Part shown: positions 31,589 through 43,040 of the stretch, one piece after another | How the letters are laid out: every line of letters starts with the position of its first letter | How positions within the stretch are numbered: position 1 is the stretch's first letter | Assembly (NCBI GenBank): GCA_026545765.1 | Contig: JAIFAC010000291.1 | Location: forward strand, 1-64,000 | DNA length: 64,000 bases | DNA from: Plantago major | Lineage: Eukaryota; Streptophyta; Magnoliopsida; Lamiales; Plantaginaceae | Direction: 5' to 3' | Program-made: the position numbers and the translations under genes | Notes under the pieces: generated by a model | The model's database searches: none | What the model was told of the DNA's origin: nothing | What the model saw: only the letters and a program-made list of their open reading frames with translations

Positions 31589-32883
31589 TGATGTGACAAT
31601 GAAATGTGCAATTTTGCATGCTTTACACCTCGCTTTTGGCCCAAGATTCAATATCCATATCATATTTTGGCCAATTACCAACTACTTGTATTTTGTAGGT
31701 CATAATCGTTTTTGAGGAATTGCACGATTTCGTGCACCAAAACGCTATATTTGGGCTTAAATCGGAAAGTTAAGCAAATACTCAATTGGCGTTGCACGGA
31801 GTTTGAGGTGTCAAACATGTCATGCACCAACCAATGTGAAGATAATTGAAGATGCATCAACATCAGAGAAGACCACTTTTCGAGGAAACGGTTATGAAGC
31901 CAAATCGCAGAACAAAGAAGAACAGACAGAAAATGAAGAAATCGAAGCTGGGCGGTTGACAGTCGACTGCAGAAGGGCTTGTGCGGTCCATTGTCAACCG
32001 CAGCAGTGTAATCTTCGTAATCGCCTTTTTCTCGCCTGTGCTAGAGCCCACCTTTCTAACCTTCCTTAATGATCAATGGCGGCCAGAGCATGGATTTTCA
32101 AGTATAAATAAGACCCTTGGGGTCTCATAATTCTACACCACTCACAAAGTAGCTCTCCTGAGAGAGAACCAGTCCTCGGGGAAGTGAAATCCCAAACCGC
32201 TGGCCGTCAGGCACCGAGAAGGAGGAAACCCTAGAAGCAGTACGAAGACATGAGAGACTAAGCTTCTTCTTCTTTCTTTACTATTTTTCGATTTCTGTCT
32301 AGTAGAATACTATGAGTAGCTAACTTTCTCTTGTAAAGGCGAACCGCCATAACTCTGCTCTTGCTACTTCTTTATATACCGTGTTATATTAATGGAATAG
32401 TTATTAGACGTGAATTGTGGTTATACAACTCTATACATCCTTCGTGGTGTGATGTTTTGCTCAGTGACACATTAGTTTCATTGAATTGGGTAGTACTGCG
32501 TGCCATCGCATCCTACACCATCAGATTATGCCTCATTGCCGTTAGAGGTAATCACAGAGAATTTTAAGTAGGAAATTGGGAGTAGTATAGCAAGAGGGAG
32601 GTCGGGATCATTTACACCTTCACACCATCGAATACATCAAGTCAATTAGGGTTTAGTGCCGTCTAATCAATCTATTTTCAATCATCTGTTTACTCTCTGC
32701 ATGCAATTTACATACGATACTTGTTTGTTCCTATGCTAAGTGTCCGTGGAGAACGACATCCCGAGTCAGCTTTCCGCTATAAACTGTGGATTTGAAGACT
32801 TCCGACATAAATAAATTTAATCTTTGATTGTATTTAGGGATTACAGGTTCTACAACGAAATCAAAATCTCTGAGTGCATATCA
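31589..32883 (+). repeat. complete 3' LTR of family B
   Basis: 1,295 bp from TGATGTGACAATG to GAGTGCATATCA. Palindromic 19-mers at 31,952-31,970 and 31,983-32,001 (centres 31 bp apart), TATA box 32,103-32,110, hairpin 32,111-32,125. This is the reference copy for the family in this window. Confidence 0.82.
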
Positions 32884-32971
32884 CATCTCATTTCTATTTA
32901 CCTTGTACTTGAGCAAGATTTTAATTCTCGTGTTTGACTCTCGAGTAGTCAAAATGCAAACCCTAAATATT

Positions 32972-33469
32972 AGCCGTTTTCCTCCGCCACCGCCTCCGTG
33001 GTTGTATCACGCTAGGCACGCCACTTACTTCCTATATTCCTTGTTTCCGATCTTTCCAGCGTATCAAGATCGATTATTTTGGAGCACGGACGCCTCTACA
33101 CATCCTTTCCGAAGCTTGCTCGCTTTTTTATCCGAATTTTAGCCGTTTTTCTCCGCCACCACCTCTCGTGGTTGTACTACCGTAGTCACGCCTACTACTT
33201 CTCTTCCTTGTTTTCTGATCTTTCCAGCGCATCAAGATCGATTATTTGGAGCACGGACGCCTTCTACACATCCTTTCCGAAGCTTGCCTGCTTTTTATCC
33301 GGAATTTTAGCCGGTTTTCCTCCGCCACCACCGGTGGTTGTACTATCAGAATCACGCCTACTACTTCTCTTCCTTGTTTTCTGATCTTTCCAGCGCATCA
33401 AGATCGATTATTTTGGACTACGGACGCTTCTCACAATCTTTCCAAGCTTGCGCTTTGCTCAATTTTAGG
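32972..33469 (+). repeat. three tandem monomers of about 168 bp at the LINE 5' end
   Basis: Units 32,972-33,140, 33,141-33,308 and 33,309-33,469 each start 'agccg(t/g)tttt(c)ctccgcc' and contain 'cagcgcatcaagatcgatta'. The third runs into ORF1. Such 5' monomers act as promoters in mouse L1; a promoter role here is inference. Confidence 0.8.
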
Positions 33470-34700
33470 GTTTCATGGATGTCAAATTCTTTTCCGAACT
33501 TTCAGATTCAACTCAAATTCCGCTGCTGCCGTCATGTTGCAGCAAGATCTTCGGCCGAGGTGGTGTCTCCTCCATGGAACCATACCGCCAAGGTGAAGCT
33601 ACTACGGCTTCATTCTCTTCCTAACCGCCATTGTGGGCACTTCCGCCCGACTTTCGAGCCGTTCAGAAGGTAACGCTTTCATCCGTTAAACTTAATGATG
33701 ATTTTATTCGAGCGATTGCTAATTTCTCATCTTCTTCTTTTATCGGACGATTGATTCTGCCCAAGGGTTCCTCACCATGGAAATTTCATGACCCACGTGA
33801 GACGTTGAAAAGATTCGCATACGGAGGCTCGTCCATGCTTTCGATTCGTCTCGATACTTTGTCTTCAGCTCTATTCCAAGCAAACGAGATTCAATTTTTC
33901 GCTCGAGCTTATGGAAGCTATCAACAGTAATCTCTACCTACGCCTGGTTCCTAATTTCGCTCTGCAGTAAACAAAGATCCACACGGGTGCGTGTTCGGGT
34001 TCGCTTATATGGTTTGCTTTATGAACACCATCATCGATCGTTGATTACGGCACTTACGCTCTTGGAACACCGATTAGGATTGATACGCCTTCTTTAGATC
34101 ATTGCTTTGGTAACTACGCTAAGGTCCCGTGGAAGTTGATCTTTCTCAAGCTTTAGAATCAAAGATTCAACTAGAAACTCCGCTTGATATTTCGATTGAA
34201 GCTTATTATGAGGATTTACGCTTTTTGCCATTCTCGCCTTGTTGTTGGTCATAAAATGGAGAATTGCAGCAGAACAAAGATAAGGAGATGTCTAGGCCCA
34301 CCACCGCCTCCTAGGGTAAAATCTAATGCTAACTTAGCACAATCAACTTTGGTTGTTATTCCGCCAAAGGGTTATAAACGCATAATCGAACGCTTACCAC
34401 CGCGTCCATCACACTTCTACCGCTGTGGTTTCAACCACCGATGCTACGGATTCGTGAAGTTTCTCCCATGACGTAATGTTAATTTGCCTAAACGGTTCAC
34501 ACGCCGTTGCATCTCCGTTTCCGAGTCGAACCGGTTTGCCTTGTTAGATTCGAACATGGTGGAGGATGAGAACTGTGGTGAGTCCGAGATTTCGCCAAGA
34601 TTCGCCACGCATGACGTTTTCACGCAACCTTCAACTCCTATTGCGCATACCCTAACACATCTTCATCGACGATTCTATGGAGGCTAATATGCTAATAAAA
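33470..34700 (+). pseudogene. LINE ORF1 (nucleic-acid-binding, zinc-knuckle protein)
   Basis: Pieces typical of plant LINE ORF1: FIGRLILPKGSSPWKFHD (about 33,740-33,790, the DUF4283-like part), NYAKVPWKLIF and LDISIEAYYEDL (about 34,110-34,215), and a zinc knuckle end VGHKMENC (about 34,232-34,268) whose first half is in another frame. ORF1 protein would bind LINE RNA. Broken by at least five shifts. Confidence 0.6.
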
Positions 34701-34899
34701 GATTCATGAGATTATGCGAACGCATTAACAACCCATCTAATGCCACTAAGCGTCGCCTTCATCCCCTAATTCTCCCTCGCCGCTATTAATGACATGGGGA
34801 TTGCAGTGCAAGATGGGCGTACTTAGTAGACGGTGATATAAATGATGATAATTCTTTCGGATATTACAACTCTTACATCTACTTGCCATGGAGATTCCT

Positions 34900-36000
34900 C
34901 TCACGTTGTTTCCCAATGAATGTTCTTTTGGAACATTCGGTATTGGGAATGCTCCTCACAAGATATGCTCAAGCATCATGTAGTTTCTACTGGCCCTCGT
35001 TGGTTTATATTATGAACCAAAGGTTCCTTCCTCCTCCATACCGCATTCTTATTGAATGCGATGGGAATGCGCTTTCGGGTGAAAATACGCTACTAACAGC
35101 CTTCCTAACTTACGGGTTTTGGAAGATCTCTCTTCTTCGTTCTTCTATAATTTTCTTCTTCTCAAGTTCTTGTTATTAAAGTTTCGCTTCAACGGGACTT
35201 CCTATTAGCGCTTATTCATGCCCATGCTGATTATATCCTGTCGTTACACTTATGGCGTGATTTATCGCTTTTGCCAAACACACCCTCGCTTTTGGTGGAG
35301 ATTTCAATGTGATTGGTGCACATGAACGATCGAATGGTACTCCTCCAAATCGTCGAAACCATGGATTTCCGCTCATTTATCAATGATGGGGAGTTCTTAT
35401 CGATTCCTAGTTCGCCGCTTTTACTTTAATTGTCGCTTCTCTAGTGGTTATCTAGAGACACGATTGATAGGCTCTTTCTTCACAATCCTTTTCGATTTAT
35501 GGGACTCAAGGATGGTTCGTGTGGGCTTGCGATTTGCTGGATCACGCCCCTCTTTGTTTCTCGTATGCATGAACAAGCGCTATCTCGCCTCGACTATTCG
35601 ATTCCAAGCAATGTGGCTTAGTCACAATTCGCTTGAGGAGTTAATTGCTTTCCGAAAACTCCTATTACGCCATGGGCTCTTTTTCTTCGTTATCCGAAAT
35701 TAAAGAGGTCAAATCCGCTATCATAGATTGGAATATTAATGTCTTCAAGTAGCTTAATTTCGCTTCTTCTTCGTAATAATAAGTTGGTTCAAAGAGAATT
35801 ATCCCTCCATGGTCCAATAAATGATATTCCTCGCAAGGAACTTGAGGCGATCGCGACTACAATGCTATTCAATCAAGAGGCAACTTTTTGGCCAAAAGAA
35901 CCGGGTCAAGGTGGGTTAAAAGACGGTGATAGAAATTCGGTTTTTTCCATCGCTCTCTAAAGATTCGCAAAGGTATTCTCGTATTTCCTCTTTGATAATT
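34900..36000 (+). pseudogene. LINE ORF2 endonuclease region
   Basis: APE-type endonuclease remnant. The metal-binding motif is visible as FGGDFNVIGAHERSNG (35,290-35,337), followed by linker helices up to LREATFWPKE-like and RNSVFSIAL segments (about 35,870-35,960). It would nick target DNA to prime reverse transcription. Frameshifted and not functional. Confidence 0.6.
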
Positions 36001-36084
36001 GATGGCTCTATCAATCATGATGCAATTCGGATCCTAATCATATGATTTCTTATTATGAGAATCGCTCACAAACTCAAATTATAG

Positions 36085-37060
36085 TTGTCTCTGCTCGATG
36101 AACTAGATGAGCTTATCCATTGTTCGATTACGGATGAACAAAATCAATTGCTAATCGATATTCCTTCCGAGGATGACATCCGCCATGTTGTTTTGTTTTC
36201 AGATGTCACCGATAGTGCTCCCGGACCGGATGGTTTCGGGGAAGTTTCTATCAATCTATGTGGCACATTATCAAAAGGAGGTGTTCGCGATTCGCGTTTC
36301 TTCCTTCATGGTCATTTCAAGGTATGAACTCTAGTTTTGTCACTCTTATTCAAATCGAGATGCGCTATGATTGAAGATTTCCGCCTATTGTTCTTGGTAA
36401 TTTTCTTTATAAGATTATTGCTAAGATTTTAGCCGATCGCTTGGGTCCGATTTTATCGGGTTGCTCTCCTTTCATCAATTTGGTTTTATTCGGAGACGAT
36501 ACATGATTGTATTGCGTTAGCCCTCAAGGAGTTAATAGTCTTGGTCTTCACCGTAGTAAGGGTAATCTGTGTTCAAGGTCGACATCCGAAAGCCTTTGAT
36601 ACTCTAAATCGGGACTTTCTTTTCGCGGTTCTCACAAAATATGGTTTCTCTTCTACCTTTGTTGGTTGGATTAATCATATTCTTCACTCGGAAAGCTCTC
36701 GCCTCGATTAATGGGGCCCAAGGTACTTTGGGTCGCTCGTGGAGTTCAAGGGATCCTCTTTCCCTCTTCTCTTTGCATCGGAGGAAGTTTTTAGCAAGCT
36801 TCTCAAGGTCGCCAATCTGTGGAGCTCACTCCTTTATTCATTCGACAATCTCTTACTTTTCCTTCTCACCTTCTTTATGCGGATGATGTGATTATTTTTT
36901 GCGGCTACTCGCGAATTGTTTGACTATTCTTAGGATCCCGAAAATATGTCTTGGTCGACAACACTTCAATCCTCGTAAGTCCGGCTTATCTTAGTACTTT
37001 TCTCACCCGAGTCGTGAAGAACCACTTGTGCGTAATCATGGATATTATCGAGGGTCACCT
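36085..37060 (+). pseudogene. LINE ORF2 reverse transcriptase
   Basis: RT motifs in order: DSAPGPDGF (about 36,205-36,236), NFLYKIIAKILADRLGPIL (about 36,400-36,460), a 'KAFDTLNRDFL' segment (36,590-36,625) and the catalytic box LLYADDVIIF (36,868-36,897). This order is that of non-LTR RTs. Several shifts and stops. Confidence 0.7.
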
Positions 37061-38880
37061 TCCTTTCACGATTGGGAGTTCCACTTTTCCGTAAGCACCT
37101 CGGACTTGTCATTTACAATCCTCATGGACTCGATTCTAGAAAAGTTTAGTAAATGGAAGGGCACTTCTCTCTCTATGGCCGCTCGCTTATGTCTTGTTCA
37201 ATCGCGATCCGTGGATCTTTTGTACACTCTATGATGGTTTATCGTCAGCCTTTGACTCTTCTTGCGTATGGATGCGGGCATTCGTAATTTCGTCAAACCG
37301 GGATACTCAAGAGAGCATCGACTTCTATCTCTTAAGCGTTGTTGTGCTCCAAAGTCCGAGGGTGGTCTTGGTATTCGCTCTCGTCACGCTAATAAGGCGA
37401 TCTTTCGCCTTGCTTGGGATATTTAATGGAAGGTTCCATATCTAGATATCTTTCCAAAGATTTCTTTCGCATGCTTCCTTACGCCTTATGTTGCTTCCTC
37501 GATTTGGTTCGATTTAAGGATTGTTTCCACACTTCAATCCAAGTCTAGATGGTTAGCGGTCAAGGCTCTCACCACGCTTCGCTTGATGATTGGCTTGGCT
37601 ACAGATAGTGATGTAATTGGTATTCCTATTCATCTTCGCATCACTTCGAAGTTCCCTATTTCGAGTATCGACTCACGGTTGGTTTCTTTTGATGGGTTCC
37701 AGATGGCTTTTCCAGATGTTACTCACATTCTCTCCTATCATCCGCTCCATCCGGTTCGATACAGATTCCGGAATCTCTACGGTTCGATTTTTACTAAGCA
37801 AGTTTATCACTCTTTCATGCCGCTTTCCTTAAGATCGACCGGGATCTTGGATATGGGCTCTTTTATCCCACCCCGTCGCTCTATTACGCTTGAAGGCTAT
37901 TTATGGTGTTCTTCCAACTATTGAGAAATCAAGGGCTCGTTTTGTTGGTCCTTCGGTGTGTTTTTGCTATGTCGCTATGGATTGCCAAGACCATTTATCG
38001 TCTCTTGTCCGCTCACTCGACTATCCGCATACTCTATTTGATCTTTTCCGTGTTCCTTTTCGAGATTGTTTTAGTTTTGGAGAGCTTCGTTATATGCCAT
38101 GGGTCAACATTTTAGCTCTCGATTCTCTCTTTGTATGCCTCGCCTTTGTGACGGGCATTTGGGTGCTTTGGATCGCGCACAATCGCTGCTTATTCGATGG
38201 TGTTCCCTGCTTCTGCATTCTATTTTGCTTCGATTTGAGTCTTCAGAAGAGGCTAATTCCCACCCTCTTGGTTCTATGGCTAATAATCAAGTTGATTTAC
38301 AAGTCCTTCATTCTTTTCACTCAAGGGTGCCCGCCTAAGTCACGTAGATATCATTGAGGTCCGATGGTATCCCTCTCCGGATGGATTAAATGCAACACGG
38401 ATGGAAGTTCTCTCTTCGCTCCCGCTCCTCTAATGCGGGGTTTTAGAGATTCAAATGGTACCGTGATGGGTTGCTTTGTAAATCACCGGCACGCTTTTAT
38501 GCTTTTTGAAGCCGAGTTACTTGCTATGATTCGCATTGAATCGCTCACACCTGTATCGAATAAGATTTGGTGGAGATGATTCTACTTATGTAGCTAATTT
38601 GCTCTCCTGGTACTAACTCGGTCCCATGGAAATTCGAACCGCTGCTATCGACTCTCTCTCATATGCGTGATATGGATTTTCGGTGTCTCATATTTTTCAG
38701 AAGGCAACACGGTCACGATGCTCTCTCAAAGTCGATCCGAGGGTTTCGACTTCTCCTTCGATGTCATTCGACCTCACATACACAGTGGACATGTACGGTT
38801 TACCTTATTATAGTTTCGTGAACGCTAACGCCAGTATTCTTTTCCCACCATGGGTTTTTCCTAATCGGGTTTTTCCATGA
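37060..38880 (+). pseudogene. LINE ORF2 C-terminal part: zf-RVT and RNase H
   Basis: A thumb/zf-RVT region (about 37,560-38,180; a KQVYHSF stretch, an APRCVFCYVAMDCQD-like stretch in shifting frames), then a plant-type RNase H with the first catalytic segment IKCNTDGSS (38,383-38,412), FEAELLAMI (about 38,505-38,533) and the last segment near 38,690-38,760. An RNase H after the RT is typical of plant L1 elements. Confidence 0.65.
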
Positions 38881-39060
38881 CCGGTTTTAACGAGGTTCAT
38901 GGTTGCAACCATGGATCACCTTGATCCCAAGTTATGTTATTTTTGTTTCTTTGTTTGTTTCACTTGTTTCACAAGAACCCTGGGTTCCATTGTAATTCTA
39001 CTTTTACGCTTTGTACTCTTTTACTTTTATTAATATATGCTCTATTTATGAAAAAAAAAG

Positions 39061-41451
39061 TTCCTAAGCTTGAAAATCATTCATTTATTATAATTTCTCC
39101 CATGTAGTGCGGTTTGTTCCTCGAATCGAAGTTCGCAAGTTGTAATTATCTCATTATTAGAGTTGGTTTGACATTCAAATCGATTTCCCACATTAGAATC
39201 ATTTCTTAGAATCGAAGTTCCTGTGTTGTAATTACATTTGAGTTTACTCTTCAATTAAGTTCCTAAGTTTGAATTATACCATGCTTAATGTTTGTTTATG
39301 CTTCAATCGAGTAATTGACTAAAATGAAATTATCCATAGAGTATTTAATCATTTCAACTATTTACAAAACCCTTTTAGTACCCATAATTGCACAACAACG
39401 AATGATTTCAAATTTTATACTACATTTTGAAACTAATTACATTCATAAACAAAACCAATTAAAGATTCTCCAATTTCATAATGCTTTTTTCTATTTTCAC
39501 TTTTGTTTTTAATATTTTCCTATAATTTCTTCTTTAATACTATTATTTACATTAAAAATTCCACCTTGATCATTCTTCTATAAAACTCCCCACCCATTTC
39601 TTCAATTTTCCACTACCACCTACTCTATTACTTCTTCAATTTTCACCACCAAAGAATACGAAAAGATTGAAAAGTAAAAGCTTTTCGAAATTCCGATAAT
39701 TAAAAAAAATGTTTTTTTTTAAATTATTTGTTTTGGCATTTGGTGAATGTTTGATTAACACCGGGGTGGGGGATTTTTGGTAATAATATGAGAATAGTAA
39801 GAATGGGGTACAATTTTGAGAAGTTTAAAAAATGAGGGGTTACATTGTAATAATCTCACCACTTCTCATTTATTAAATATAATTACATTCGTTCCGTGAG
39901 CAATTCCCTTCACATATTGTCCCATTTATTCAAACAATAGCGTATGCCCCATACAAATGACTAAATCCCAATACAACTCTCTCTCCGCTACCGGCTTTTT
40001 GTCGATGACAAATTAAGAAAAAACAAAAAAGAAACTAAATTAATCTATTTATTAAAGAAAGGTAAAATAAAAAAAACTCACAAACCCATCGCCTTCCCTT
40101 CCTCGATTCCTTTCTCTTTTTTTTCTTCTTCAAACCTTCAAAATACACCTCCGACCGGAGCTATTTATACAACTCCAATTTGCAGATGTATGATCGGAGA
40201 TGTTACAACTCAATCCGAGTTTTTTTTTTTAATTATTAAAACCTCTGAACCATGATGCCCCTTCATGTTTGAAGTCGATTTTGGTGTTTGGTTGATGTTT
40301 CACTTTGATTTGAAAATTATGGACTTGTTTGAGGTTTTTAGGAAATCCATGGGTGGACAATGGAAAATTAGATCTTTTTGAAGGACTTGAATTGCAATAG
40401 GTTAAACCTAGAAAATAAAAAGAAAAATAGAAAACAAAAGAAAATAAAGAGAAATAATTAAAGAAACTCAAAATCAAATATTCAGGCATTTTTTTAATAA
40501 GCCCACATCAGCAAAATGCAATTCCATGCATGTGCAGGTTTGACTTTGGGGTCTATCTATAATATCGTAAATTACTCAGATCATTTTTTTGATGTGATTG
40601 TTACTGTTTCAATAGAAGGGTAGAATTTTTTATTAGCCCAAATTTAGTGGGTACCATAAGAAATTTTCCCTTTATTTTATCATTAAATTAAGTTTTACTA
40701 TTTACTTAACCTTTTCTTCAAAACAATAAATAAATTATAATGATGGTCAACATGTTGGGTCCATTTGTAAAATTTTCAAATTTTGGGTACTAATATGTAA
40801 TTGGACGACCAAATAATAAGCGTACTTTATGTAATTCACCCTTCCCAAAATATGGTTTACTATTCTTTGAATAGAGTTTCCCATTGCAATCATATGATTC
40901 TTAAAGTTTGTTTGACATTCGAATTGAGTTTCCAATTAATTTAAAATGATCTCATCCGTAGAGTTGCATTAACCTTTCAAGTTCTTTAATATCCGTTTAC
41001 TATTCAAATACATTTCTCATATTGTCATTATCTTATTTTTAGAGTTAGTTTACCTTCAATCGAAGTTCTCAAATTGAAACTAATTCTATTTTAGAGTATT
41101 CTTCTCATGTAGTGTGTTACCTTCAAATAGAGTACAAATTTATAATTATCTTATTCTTAAAGTCGGTTTGCCTTTCAATCGAAGTTCTCAAGTTGGGGTT
41201 TCGTTATAATATTTTCATATATTGTTGTTTACTCTTAGAATAGAATTCTCGTTGTAATTATCCACTTCGCTGAGTTGGCATGCCATTAATTCAAATATCT
41301 CAAAATTAGAGTTGATTTTACACATTGAATTAATTATGTTCCCAAGAGTTTCTTCACTTTGATTTGATAATTCATATTCCCTCCTCCAAATATCCCTACC
41401 TTCCAAACTTTTAACAGAAAAAATCAATTTCTATACCCAACTTCATGATTC
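39061..41451. other. AT-rich spacer with degenerate minisatellite; no gene seen
   Basis: About 2.4 kb. A poorly conserved repeat of the type 'tcaatcgaagttctcaagtt' recurs roughly every 50-70 bp at 39,061-39,290 and again at 40,850-41,260. The middle (39,300-40,840) is low-complexity AT-rich DNA with poly-A/T runs and a CT-rich patch (40,085-40,150). Short ORFs on both strands have skewed composition and no recognisable domain. Possibly an old repeat array split by an insertion. Confidence 0.45.
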
Positions 41452-41487
41452 TTTTTTTTTTTTTTGAAAGTAACCTTCATTAACTAG

Positions 41488-41900
41488 TTAACAACTACAT
41501 AAGTTTAACACTTGCTTATTAACCAAACGTAGGTGAGAGGAGTGCAAGTCTTTATCAAAGTACAACAAACTAAGCCACGAAGGGCAGACGTCGTAAACTA
41601 GCAAACTAGGTCTAAAAGGAACACTATTAGGAATAGCAAGATCTTCCATCATGCTACCACTTCCTATCTTCGACAAAAGATCAGCTATGTTGTTACTTTC
41701 CCGGTACACAAAAGAAACCTTGATATCCTTCACTTGTTTTGCCATTCTTCTATTCTTCTTCACTAGACGATGATGAAACCAGATTGGGGCCTGTTCCATG
41801 TTAATACATTGAAGCACATAGTTAGAATCCGTTTGAAGTTCTATAGAATCCAAATTCATTTCTAAAGCAAGTTTCAATACCAGGTAGCAAGCTTTGAGTT
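41488..41900 (-). pseudogene. LINE 2 RNase H, C-terminal half
   Basis: Reads KLALEMNLDSIELQTDSNYV, with the conserved D of the third catalytic segment, then VSFVYRESNNIADLLSKIG, the plant RNase H 'R..N..AD.LS' signature. The N half with the first catalytic D (INTDG) is at about 54,400-54,440, 12.4 kb away, on the far side of the copia element. The join is inferred from domain logic, orientation and position. Confidence 0.7.
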
Positions 41901-41959
41901 AATCATAATTATTATCACCATCCTAAATAAGCTATATAGCAAATGATAAAGATTGAAAA

Positions 41960-42776
41960 TGTATGGACCGGGATTTGGTATTATGTCAACAAGTGTATAC
42001 AGTACACCAAAGAAAACTATTGAATAGTGTCTTCGATATCAGAATAAAACAGATTTAACTAAAACAGTTAAACACATTAACACTAAACGTAATCTAAAGA
42101 GCAAATCAAGAACACAGCGAAAATTAAGAACACCAAGTATGGTTTCTAGAGGGTTAATATATTATAACCCTCCGAGCCTCAAGGAAAAAGAATTCACTAT
42201 GATGATATAATGAATTACAAAAATAATTCACAACTTAACCAAGATGATTAAGCTGTAAACAAATCACTAAGCAGTTGGATCGAACTAACTATCCTAATTT
42301 AGTAGTAAAACTAGACAAAGCTTAGAAAACTGTCAAATACGTGAGGTGTTATGAATACACTACGACTGCTGCTCTAGCTCACGTACTTGAATGAACTGAC
42401 TTCTGGCTTTATAATATAGCCTTACAATGCACGATGGCCAGAAGGTAAGTTTCTATTTAGCAGCACCGAATCTTAACTTGAATTCATTGGGAAATCTTCT
42501 ATAAGACCTTTCCTATGCTCTTTTCTTAAATTAGGAAAGTAGTTCCTTCTTGCAATATTTGCTTTCCTTATTTCATCTTCCTTCACACGCTTTCCTTCCT
42601 TTTCGATTGCTTTCCTTCCTTCAAGATATTCTTAACTGGATTAGAACCTGCACAATAACAATCAAAAACGTGGAATCCAATTAAGTGAATAAAGGAAAAA
42701 TATAAAATAGAAGGAGTCAAGTGCAATATAAAGTGCAGTCTTATGGTGTTGTGAAAATATCGACTGAAAACATGCA
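41960..42776 (-). repeat. 3' LTR of the copia element
   Basis: 817 bp, closely matching 52,160-52,975. On the - strand it begins TGCATG at 42,776 right after the PPT and ends CATACA at 41,960. Confidence 0.85.
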
Positions 42777-42799
42777 CTTTCTTTCTCCCCCTTTTTGCC
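42777..42799 (-). other. polypurine tract of the copia element
   Basis: On the - strand 'aaaaagggggagaaagaaag' directly precedes the LTR start. Confidence 0.75.
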
Positions 42800-43040
42800 T
42801 TTCGTCACAAGACATCACCTGCAGATAAACATTAGTATTGAACTGAACAATACTCCCCCTGTATAATAGAATTCATACCTATTTATATAACTAGCAAAAT
42901 AAGTAGCAGTTCAAGTGTTTAAGTCACATCCTGCATTATCCTACAGAAATGTAATTTTGTCAAAATAAATAGTGTTCGTGATGCTTAAGATAGACAATCA
43001 AGCATATGAACAAAAGAAAGCATTAAAACAACAGAAAATA

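Larger units (their letters stand above)
30752..32883 (+). mobile_element. 3' end of another B-type element (B')
   Basis: + strand 3' UTR (about 30,758-31,570), PPT (ggtttggggt, about 31,578-31,588) and complete LTR (31,589-32,883). It abuts the outer end of the inverted B element exactly at the LTR edge, as expected if B inserted into B'. The rest of B' is not seen next to it. Confidence 0.75.
32960..39060 (+). mobile_element. L1-type LINE (first family), near full length, decayed
   Basis: + strand plant L1-like element: 5' tandem monomers (32,972-33,469), ORF1 (about 33,470-34,700), ORF2 with endonuclease, reverse transcriptase, zf-RVT and RNase H (about 34,900-38,880), 3' UTR and a short A tail (39,050-39,059). 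Every domain is frameshifted. A second, 5'-truncated copy is at 47,769-49,259. No convincing target site duplication was found. Confidence 0.75.

Noticed and set aside
32972..33469. CRISPR-like direct repeats
   Set aside because: Units are long, contiguous and without unique spacers, in a plant LINE context.
32828..33596. Proline-rich open frames (PPPPPPW repeats)
   Set aside because: They arise from the tandem 168-bp LINE monomers and change frame at each unit; better explained as 5' UTR repeats than as a protein.
40229..40489. 86-codon Phe/Ser-rich open frame on the - strand
   Set aside because: Strong composition bias in AT-rich DNA, no domain, no promoter or splice context.
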